Position numbers and translations under genes: made by a program
Notes under the pieces: model-generated
Seen by the model: the letters and a program-made list of their open reading frames with translations, nothing else
The model's database searches: none
What the model was told of the DNA's origin: nothing
From: Achatina immaculata
Taxonomy: Eukaryota; Mollusca; Gastropoda; Stylommatophora; Achatinidae
Reading direction: 5' to 3'
NCBI GenBank assembly: GCA_009760885.1
Contig: CM019703.1
Coordinates: forward strand, 8,196,459 to 8,260,458
DNA length: 64,000 bases
Part shown: positions 27,501 to 39,500 of the stretch, in pieces
How the letters are laid out: every line of letters starts with the position of its first letter
Position numbering within the stretch: the stretch's first letter is position 1

Positions 27501-30500
27501 CCATCTGAGATGTCTAGATCTACTTGTCGGTCTCGTATTGTGATTCTATGTTGCATTCTCGCTAAATTAATGTCTGAACTAACCTCCTACCTACTTCTCC
27601 AGTCGTCTAATATATCTAGATCTATTTGGGATACATTCAAGAGCAGTGGGGTGGTCACAGGCTATGTTCATACCCCTATCTACATCATCAAAAATTGAAC
27701 AATTTCCACGTTTCTCTTCCTTTTTCTCGCTCAACATCGCTCGTAACTAAGCACTCTTTCACCATTTCGAAAAGTGTCACCAGAAATGCAGACGAAATAT
27801 GTACAATCTAAATGTTACACCGGTTGTTTTATTGAAACAAATGAATTGTCACTACAACGAACAAGGCACGCAATTCAGTAACTGGAAATTCTCACTATCG
27901 CGAAATGGCACGGGAAGCGTTAAAATATTTTGGACACATTAAACATCATGAGAATTTAGAGAAGGCAGTCTTGGAAAGGTACATAATGGCAAAAAGAAAG
28001 AGAGGAAGACCAAGGCAAATATGACTGCAAGACATCGTTGATAATCTGCAGACGGATGCATTAGCAGCAGGGCATCTTTCTTACAACTGAGACCCCTATA
28101 GGAGAGCTGTTAGGGAGGCAAAGTTCCACAAGGGACATGCAAATGACAGACTGACTACGGTGAAGTTATGTATCCATCACTAGTTCTTGCCATAATCACA
28201 CTGCCTCTCCTACAGTTTCTCCAAACACTAACCTGTGTCCTTTGGACGCATCTTCAACAGCCAGTGTTCTAAACTCGCTGTACATCTTTCTGTTAAAATG
28301 CTGGCGTAGGAAGAATGACCAGAAGCGGAACAAACAATTCATTTCCTGAGACAGGCCCACGCCAAGACGTTTACGCTCTAGAAATAGCATAATGAAGAAA
28401 AAAAACCAATTCAGCATAATTCACAGACAGCACGACACAATTACTTTTACAGAAAAAAAACAATAAATACATTATTGCATAATAAAAACTTCAATATAAA
28501 AATCTAATAAAATCATAATTTGATGGTAATTAGCAAATTCTTTATTTTGTACCAGACAAAATGCTTTAGTCTTATTCATTCATGAAAAACAAAAGTAAAA
28601 AAAATCTTTCCATTTTAGTGATGCACAAAAGAAGCATTATCTTTCAATACCAAAAAAAAAATAATCTTTAAATCATGATCACATGAACAATGCAGTTTCC
28701 TTATATAAACGTTAAAATAAAAAAATAAAATAAAAAAGTATGGTGTCCTAGTCTAGCAAAGCCACTAGTTATGAAACAATTATTTTTCTTTAAATACCAT
28801 CTATAAAAGAATATTATGTAAATTTTTTTTTAGTTTACTCCACAACTGTAGATGTTCTGTACTATTTCATGGTATATTAGCTCTCTGTTGTGATATAAGA
28901 AATCATGTACAATACAATCACATGAATAAGGAACTTCATCTAATTCATGACAGGATAGGAAAAAACATTAGTCTTCACCAGGTCCTATGTAAAATCTGCA
29001 AGGTCTTCTTCTTCCTCTGCTTTTCAAGCTATTGTGGCTTATTACCACAGATAAAGTTCACCTCTATTCCTCCCTATTCCTAATTTTCTCTCTCCAGCTC
29101 GTGACACCAATTTCCTTGATCTACTTCTCAGCTTGTTTCTTTCATCTTCTTTAAATACATCAAGCTAATTTTTAAGATATTTATAATCTGCAGAGATTTA
29201 AAGTTAAGCTGTTAAGTTCAGTGTTCTTTCTAGCTCTCCATTTCCCCATATCCTTTATGGAGCCAAACGTTTTTCTCAGGATACTGCTCTCAAACACTTG
29301 CAATAAGTGTTCATCTTCCTTTGCTGTGCCCTACGTTTCTGATCCATATATGACTCCTGGTCTTATTATAGTTGTGTAGATAATGCAAGATCTTTCACAC
29401 TCTTGAACTGTTTTGACTGTGGAAACCATCTCCCCCTCTTTTCTGATTCTCTCAAAAAGTTCTCTGCTATTGGTATCACCGAATAAAAGATACTTCATAA
29501 ATCTCCCTTACCTTTAAGGCACTTGGAATGAAATTTATTGTACACGTGCCACACAAATCCATTCTCCTTGAGCAATTCATGTGACGGATGCTCAAAGTTG
29601 GGCATTGAAACTGGTGTACAGCCATAGCTGGAACTTAGATGACTATCAGAAGGGCTGGAAACATGCAGAAATGTCAATCAAGATCTTCACAACATATAAA
29701 TGCATACCTAAGAATATCTAACAGTCCTAAAAAACTCATTTCTTGATAGTGGTTAGATCCTAAAAATAAAAACTAGGGAAAAAAAAAAAAAGGCAGAGCA
29801 TGTTAATGGAACAGAGTATGAAGTATTACAAAAAGTTTGGCTGTGATTCATCTCTCATGGCCACGGTTGGTGGCTCGGTTCTGCTGACCAGAAGCACGCA
29901 AGTCAACTAAGCTGCAAAAACAGGCATCTGGTCCCACCAGAAGCCAGGACAGGAAAGGTGACCAAGCATAATCCTGACCACATAACACTCTAGTATACAA
30001 ACAAGGCAAAAAAAAATTGTAGGTACTAACATCTAATTCCCTGTACACCTCAATAACACTAAGAATGGATACCATCTCAACAGAAGTTTATAATAAACAG
30101 TTCACACAAGAGAAGGATGCATGTACAAAGGGAAGTCACTAAGTAACTCGCAAATGCTTGTTACAAAAAAAACTAAATGCAACAGTAATTTGACAACTTT
30201 TAATTTTTGAACCTACATTATTCCCCTATTTCTCAATGTAATCGCCACCAACACTGATACATTTGTCCCATTATGTAATCAGTGAAGTAATTCCCATGGC
30301 ACAAAAATTGGGAGTCCGATTTCTGAACCATTTTTTTTACTTCTGTTTCCACCTCTTCGTCACTCGAGAATTTTCTCCCACCAAGGTGGTTTTTCAATGG
30401 ACCAAACAGGTGAAAATCACCTGGAGCTAAGTCAGGAGGTGAAAATCACCTGGAGCTAAGTCAGGACTATAGAGTGTATGTTCAAGAATTTCCCAACCCA

Positions 30501-33500
30501 ACTGGCTAATTTTCTCTTGGGTTAACGGAGCTGTATGTGTTCTGGAATTGTCATGAAGGAGAAGCACACCTCTAGTCAGCAGACCAGGACGTTTTCTTCG
30601 AATTGCATCCAGTAGCATCTGATTGCACTTGCTACGCTGTCTATCGTTATTCGTCTACCAGCTCTGATAATCTCATTCACACATTGGACAGCTGCTTCTG
30701 TTGCAATCTAAACAGGATGGCCAAGTCTGACTTTGTCAACAATTTTGGTGTGTCCCTGAGAAAATTATTTTACCCAGTTATAGGCCGCTTTAAGTGATGC
30801 TTACATTTTTCATTGAGACATTTTTCAGCATAAACTGTAGTCATTTTCTTATGAATGTCCTCAACTGAATGTCCTTTAGCCCACAAAAATCGCACTACAC
30901 TTCTCTGTTCTTCTTTGGTACACGCTAACAGCTGGGTAGCCATTTTGTTATTGCTTTGCACATGCGCATGTAACTCCCAGCACCCCCTTACATACAACTT
31001 TTATAAAGTTGGATGATGGTACTATCTAAGGATATATTTAAATACTACCTGATAACTGCCACTGATAAAATATTTCAATTTGCGAGTTACTTAGTGACTT
31101 TCCCTCATATGTGATTGGTATATCATTTATTTTTCATAAATCACACATTAGATTTGAAAAAAAAAAACCCTAGTCCCATTGTGAATTTGCATATCTCAGC
31201 AGTTACAGACCAGGATGGTGACACCAGATAGGAAGTTAGAATTAGAATCTTGAGAACATACGGCACTCAAAAGTTATAAGCACAAAAACCAAGTTAAGAT
31301 TATTCAATTCAAATGTAATATCCACTCTCATTTATGCATGTGAAAGCTGGAAAACAACTAAAGAAATAGACAAGAAATTAGACTCTTTTGAAAACAAATG
31401 CCTAAGGAAAATAACACTGTATAAAGTGGAATGAATTCAAAAACAATGCAGAGATAAGACAGAAGAGCAAACAACAACCATGGGTGATCATAAAAAGAAG
31501 ATGGACGTATGTCGGACCTGTGCTGAGAAGAAACAACCAGATAATCCCAAAACAAGCTATCAAGTGGAACACAAAAGGCAGAAGAAAAAGAGGTCACACA
31601 CGTGAAACTCTAAAGAGGACATTGTTAACAGAGGCCGAATTAATAGGCATAAAATCTCTTGATGAGGTTGAAAAGCTTGCTGAAAACAGGAAATCTTGGC
31701 AAACTACCATGTGAGCCCTATGTGACATTTAACAGCATGGGAAGGATGTAAGTCCCATTGTGCCACAGAGGCACTCAGAGGTACACTGTCCATCCCCATA
31801 TTTTCCTTAACCTGACAGCACACTTGAGGATGATGTGATCAGCATCATGCTTGACTCTTTCCATCCCCTACTCTAAGGTATCCATTTTAGCTGGGTGACC
31901 AAGTGCATTTAGGCTGACAAATCAGTGACATCCAAGTGGGAGACAAGTGCACTACCACTATACCTATCAGGGCCCATGATTGAAAAGATTTCCTTTATGA
32001 TGTTCTTGCATATCATTTATCTAACAGCCCGACTCTTTCTGTAACATAATATAGATTTATAGAATGAGAGTTAGACAACTCATCATGGAACTGGAAAGCT
32101 GAGATAAAAAGGGTCAGGCGCCATATAAAAATCAATAGCTTTTGGTTAGATTTATTCCAGCTTTCAAGTCGGATGCTTGCACAGTATAACTGATGAAAAG
32201 TTGTGAGAGAGAAATCAGATGATTTGTGATAGTTGAAGTTGAGTTTTGGATAGGGCACTTCGTAGGTTAGATTGTCTGTGAAAATATGTAGTTGTGTAGT
32301 GTGGTAGATTAACAGAATAGAAATGTAGTAGAAGTTCTGTTGGTGACGAAGCCTGCGGACGTCAGTAGTTGCTTGGAACTATTTCTGTGTTGCTTGAGTT
32401 GGAATTTCATCTTGTTATGTCTTCTTGGACTGTATAATGCCACTGCTATCCCCGTCACATCGTTCGTCGTCATCATCACACCATGCACCAATGAAGTCTT
32501 CATAACTTAATAATGCTGCCACTGTGCTGCTATTTGCCACTGACAGAATGATTGTTGCTGGGAAAGTAAGTCTGTGGAGCGAGTAGTTAAGTGGATGTAC
32601 AAAGAGACTGAGCTCGACTGGATGAAAGAGTAAAATCTTGACTGTAAGTGAAGTGAAGCTAGTATTAACTAGTAACAGAAGAGGAGAGCATATATCTTGA
32701 GAAAAGCAGTAGTAGTATCCAATGTGTCAACATAACATTTCCACAGTATTACACGTTGCAGCTAATACAGCAGAGCATAATCATAGAGCAGGAAATTACA
32801 CCTAGTGTGACAGTTATATATAAGAGAATTCTGACTAAAGTGAAAACTATTTTTATTTCCAATGGATGAAAAAAAATTTTCTCTAACAGAAAATGCTTAT
32901 CATTTCACTGAAGCAAACACTTCTTTCAAAAGACTGGCACTTTAAAAAACTTAAATGTTTAGTTTTTAACCACATGATTATTTTATCTCTGTTTCTTCTC
33001 TTGTTATTTCACTTCCTGTTATTATCAAGTTTTGAAATCTTCCTTTCCAAGCAATGAAATTTGTCATTAAAATTATGACTATACAAAGTCATAGTTTGAT
33101 CAAAGCCACACAAGTCATGTAGAAGTAGAAGGTATACAGCTCCTACTGAAGATGGTTGTATACAGACATCCTGACATGATGCCATCAGTTTCACCTTCCA
33201 GTGCACTGGCAGGTCAATGGATATGCCTTTAAGAATGATAAAGCTTTTTAAATACAGGGAGATTCTGAGATTTCTTCAACACAGTTCTTGCATATCATTT
33301 ATCTTATATACCAACCTGGCTGTGGGCACTGACAAAGATGTTGAGTTGTGACGAGAACGTACTCTGTGCTCCTTTCTGTCCATCACCCACCCAACATGAG
33401 ACTCTACTGGAGGATTGCTGCTGTGACGAGTCTTTTTTTTCCGAGGTGTCTGCAAAAAAACAAAAACAAATGATGTTCTCGGAACATACTTACTGAGGCA

Positions 33501-36500
33501 AATATAGGTCCTCGTTCCTCCTCCCCCATTATGTCCGCCAACCTTTTTTTTTTCTTCTTGACTCTGAAATTTTTTTTATTTTATATTCTTGATTTGAAAA
33601 AAAAAAAGCATGCTTACCTGTGGATCTTTAGGTGCACCGGGTTCTTTAGTAACTGGATAAAATCGTGGTTCTTTGCGGTCATGCCTTGGTGTTTTGGGTG
33701 TCCTCGGACCCTGTTCTCGTCTGCCTGGGGTATCGGGAACCCAAGCAGGTAATGATCTGGCTATATCGGTATGTCCTGCTTGCGAGGATGGTGGAGAAGG
33801 AACCTTCCTAATCTCTGTGCTATATGCTGGTCACAGAAATGGTATAAAAAAATGCCAATATACAAACCTTGTGAAACACTTTAGAATGTTAAAATGCAAT
33901 ATAATATACAAACCCTTATATAAAATAAGAACTTATACTTTGTGCTACCAAGAAAATAGCAGGACACTGGCTGGAAAGAAAAGTACAAAGCAATAAAGGC
34001 AAGGTGTAACAGTGTATTTAAAATAACATACCATATAAATAAACAATACAGTCTAACTGAGAGCTTGTCATTGAAGACTCCAGTATATGTTTATGTTGCC
34101 ACTTTTCACCAAGATTTATTTACTGCATTGCAACATATTATAAGTAAGATAATTGGATGCAAACAAATACAAGGGAAGACAACCAAAAAGTAAGGCATCT
34201 AAAACATAAAAAAAAGGAGAATCAGTTACAGAGTACTGCTTGAAGTTTTTCTTTTTTTTACTTTCGGTTTATATGTATTACTACATGGCCTACATTAACG
34301 TTCCTAAACAAAGATGGCCTACATCAATGTTTTTGAAAAAAAAACAAAGATTTATATCAATGCTCTTGAAGAAAGATTCAACAATGTTTTTTTTTTGGGG
34401 GGGGGGAGGAGATGGTTTATATCAATGCTTTGTAAACAGATGGCATTCATTAATGTTCTTAAAAAAAGAATACCTGCATCAATGTTTCTGAAAAAAAAAT
34501 GTAATCAAACAAGAAACTGTGTGAGGATGTAGGGCTAATAGAATTCCTACCATTTTGAGTCTCATCAAAGAAATATGACTGTTACAGGAGAAGCATAAAT
34601 ACTATGACCTCTCTCTTACAAAATATAAAATCAACTCACGTAGTGGTGGTAGGACAAGCATAAATACTATAATCTCTCTCTTACAAAATATGAAATCAAC
34701 TTACGTGGCGGTGGTGGTGGAGGAGGCACTTCCTGTTCTTCCAAATCAGAAAATGACCTTGAAGGTGTGATCTTGTCAAACTCTTCTTTGCTTATCACAT
34801 TCACTGTTTTGAAGTCAAAATCATTCTAGAGAATAAATATATTTTATGTTAACAACCAGTTAAGTCACATAAGCTTTGCATCAGTAAACATATTTTTAAG
34901 CTCTGTACATCTCAAAACAATTTATTACGCCTCTCAAACTTGCCCACTGTGAGGACAGCACAAGCATTTTGAGCTTCTGGGGCTACTTCGGAGACATGAG
35001 CTTGGTGCCTTATCCGAGTGAAAGGAATGAGACATAGTCTGGCTTGCACTGCAGACAAAATGCTTGATAAAGAGATTGCTGGATTTAGTTTTGGACAGTC
35101 TGTTATTTGGAACATTTGGCCACTTTTTTTTGGCAGTTTTTTCTTATATGGCTACACAATTCATTTTACAGATGGCAGACAATTTTCAAGACAATTAGTC
35201 AGCATCATTATACACCTATGCAACAATTCAAACCAGATTAGCTGACTGACTTGACTTTAAAAGCAGAAGATGACAGCCTTCTCTACTCTGCTTTCAGAAA
35301 GAAAGCAACAAAATCAATGTAGCAGCAACATGAACCAGGTTAGCTGCTAATGGCTTCTCCCTACAGACAAACCACTCAATGTTGCACCGAAAAGAACGTT
35401 CACAATCTGTTCCCCCTCTAGGAAGAGAGACTTCCCACACATGGACCTCAAGAGCATGCCTTATATTAGGTTCCAACCAAAAAAAAACCAATCCAGCCAC
35501 AATTAGCTGTATGCTATGTGCTGCTGACACATCACCCAGAATGAGAGTAACACCTCATAAGTTTCTATTATTTACTGTCTGTGGGGAGGATAACATTCAA
35601 ATAGCACACATCTACACATGATAACATTTCAAACAGGACACATTTATACATGATAACATTTCAAACAGCACACATCTACACATGATAACATTTCAAGCAG
35701 CACACATCTACACCTGACAACATTTCAAATGGCACAAATCTACACAAGATAAAAAATTAAATATAGAAGAAAAAAAAAGACCTACTGAAAACTCTGATAG
35801 TTCCCACAAATCTTTCTCATAGTAAAACAGCCCATCATTGATGACTTTGCCAAGCTCCGCAGTTATCTTTGACCTCTTGACATAGTCACCAGTTCTATCA
35901 CCACCAGGATGTTTACGCAAAGCTGGAGGAGTTTGCATCACAATCAGGATCTTGTTGATGTCACTGTCATCAATTTCATCCCCGGAGTCATCTGACCTGT
36001 TCCATAAGAAGGGAAAACAAAAAAAACTGCTTAAAAGTTTTTTTAAAAAATGTTGGGCTTCTAGAAAGTCATAAATGTGATAGAAAGAAAAATGTTTCAA
36101 GTTAAAGCAGTAAAGGTAAAAAAAGTATCAAAATAAGCCAGCAAACAAAGATAAATGTATTGAGGTAAGATGAGACAGTCAAAAAAAAAAGATAGAAAAA
36201 TATATCAAGTTACAGCATTAAAGAAAGAAAAATGTATCATGGCAGTAAAGAAAGATAAAAGTCCTGAGATAAGATAAGGCAGTTAAAAAAAAAAGTAGAA
36301 AAATGTACCAAGTTGCAGAAGTAAAGAAAGAAAAAAAAAATCTAGTTACCAAGTTGCAAAAGTAAAGAAAGAAAAAAAGAAACCTAGTTACCAAGTTACA
36401 GAAGTAAAGAAAGAAAAGAAAAAATCTGTGGTGAATGATTTCAAAAACAGAAAAAATCTTATCTGTCGTTTAAATGTTGATCTTACTTAATCCATTTAGG

Positions 36501-39500
36501 CCTGCAAGTCCAAATTTCTGCCCAAAAACACTTTGAGCATGTTTTCAGCCAGAGTCATCAATACCTACTAATTCCCACTTTGAAAAATAAGTGCACTACT
36601 GTACTTTTAATTCTCTATGGTTTTTTGCTGTTTATCGACCACCTGTTCAAAAATTTTGGTCAATTCTACAATTCTGTTATGACTTTTTTCCAATTAGTGA
36701 ACTTGTGGTTAAGATGATGTGTACATTCTGCGTTCTTTTCAGGTTGCTTGTATGCATATATAAATGAGAAATCAGCTGTATTTTCTGATTATGCAAAAGA
36801 GGCAACTAAAGTTAACACTTCCCGGGCCAAATACGGGAAAATCCGTATTTCTGGTTTCTGTGCGTTGTTGGCCGAAAGGCGGATTTGCCGTATTCGATGG
36901 TCGTCTTATTTAAACTGTTTCTAGTGTGTTATTTAAAATAATTTTTGGTTGTCTGTATTTTTACTGCAAATTTAATATAATAAATTATTGTTTTCAATCT
37001 TCGTAACTTTAAAAAAAAATAGAAATCTCGTGGTTTCAGCTGTTGAAAACACGTTTTTCGTGAGATTTCGCAGGTCGACATTTTTTCGAAATGGCGGAGC
37101 ATGCTTCTCTCGAAGATACTGCTGTTGGTGCTGAAATGTGCTATGATTTGTTGTCAGATTGCCCTAGTGATGATGAAAAATCACTATTTAATGATTCTTC
37201 TAATGAAAATGATGCGTGTGAAAGTGATTCCTGTGACGGCAATCAGATTAAAAATACGATAACTAGGCACAGTGTTGCTGCGTCAGATAGTGAAACTTCT
37301 AGTGACAGTGACTGTGATTCAGTGTCAAGATATAATGTTCCAGTTGCAGGTATTTTACATTTTTCATGTGATATAGTTGGCAGTGATATAGGTGTGTGGA
37401 GTAACATTGATTCTACACCAGTTCTTGAAAATTTTCTAGGAAATCCTAGTGTTTCAGTGAACGTAAACAAACCAGACAGCATAGAGGAAATTTGCAGTAT
37501 GATGTTTGGGAATGATTTTTTTTAACTGTTAGCTTATCATGAAAATTTATACCGTGCACAGACCCAACATATGCACAAACCTACTACCTTTTTGTCTGAA
37601 AACATAACACCTGCAGACATTAAAAATTTCCTTGGATTAATCATTTTGATGGGCCAGACTAGGAAGCCACACTGGAAAGAGTACTGGACAATAGACCCTC
37701 TTCTGGAAACTCTAATATTTTTCTAAACAATGAGCAGAGATAAATTTGAGCATCTTGTGACCTTTCTGCATTTCTCTGATAACTCTCAGATACTTCCAGA
37801 AACAGGCAGAATTGGCAAAATAAAACCTCTGCTGGATTATTTTTTGCCTAAGTTTCAGGAGCTGTATAAACCAAAACAGCAGCTTTTGCTTGATGAAGGA
37901 ATGATTCCTTGGAGAGGAAGACTGAAATTTTGGACATATAATCCTTCAAAGTTAACAAAGTATGGGATCCTTGTGAGACTGGTGTGTGAGAGTGACACAG
38001 GCTACATACTAAACATGGAAATATATACAGGAGAAGGAAAGAAGCTAGAAGAAACAGTCCTCTCAGTTCTGAGGCCCTATCTTGGAATGTGGCATCATGT
38101 ATACCAAAACAACTATTACAACAGTGTGTCAATGGCTGAAGTTCTACTGCAAAACAAAACCAGAGTCTGTGGAACAATTAGAGAAAACAGAGGACTGCCA
38201 AAAAGTTTGAAAGCTGCTTCCACAGGAATACAGAAAAGTGAAAGCACATTTTGTCGGAAAGACCAAACACTGCTTCAGGTCTGGAAAGACAAAAGAGTTG
38301 TTTGCATGATATCAACAATGCACAATTCAAGAATAGTTGCTACTGGGAAGACAGATAGAAAAACTGGACAGCCACTGATGAAACCAATTTGCACTGTTGA
38401 TTACAACAAGAACATGAAGGGAGTTGACAGGGCTGATCAGTATCTTTTGTACTACAACATCTTGAGGAAGACGGTGAAATGAAACAAAAAAGTAGGATTC
38501 TATCTAATCAATTGTGCATTGTTTAACTCATACATAATCTACAGAGCCTTAAATAAGAACAAGCAGAACTATAAGCAGTATCTGGTTGAAGTGGCAAGAT
38601 TCTGGCTCTCTGAAAACACTTCTACTGTTCAAGAAATCTTGGAAGCAGGTGTTGAGAATGAACCCCCTACCAAACAGCTCAAAAGGGCTCCAAGCAAAGA
38701 TCCTCTAGGAAGATTATCTGGAATAGTAAAGGATCATGTCCTGGTGTAGCTTGAGGGTCAAGGCACTAAAAAACCACCATCTAGGAAGTGCAGAGTGTGC
38801 TCGGTCAATGGGAAAAGGAGTGAAACAAGATTTATTTGTAAAAGTTGTCAAGTCCCACTGCATCTAGATAACTGTTTCACAAGATATCACACACTCAAGA
38901 AGTACTAGAGGGTCTTGGGAGTCTGTCTACCAAGTTGGATTATTTTCCCTAAAGGGTGAGTAGAGATATGCATGTTTTTCTAAGGTCACTCAAAAAAGTT
39001 CATTTTTCAGAAAAATGGGTGGGAACTGGGGGTTTTTCAGGGTAAATAACTGTGGTCAACAAAGTGTAAAAAAAAAAAATTGTAATTCAGTTTTCTTTTC
39101 TTGTGAACACTTTATATGCATGGAAAATTTGAAGATTTATTTGTTTACAATCTCAGATATAATTATTTCTATACGAGTGAATATCTGATTCTTCATGTTG
39201 TTATTTACACAGTTTAATATCCTACCTTTCAAACAAAAGGTGCATTTTTGCTAGGTTTTATAAAAGAAACAACAGTGAAAAAAATGTTAGTGCAATATCC
39301 TAACAAACAATTCACCAAGGTCTAAAAAAAGGGTCAACAAACAATGTTGCTAGGGCATGAGATGTCAGAAATATTTCGAGTGTGCTGACCAGTCAGTGAA
39401 GTTGTTAGCTCTGCCAACATTCAGGTTATCGAGTTCCTCATCAAACATGAAGTCTAGCTCTTCCCGGTCATCCTCCACTCGTGAAGTCGACACTTCATCC

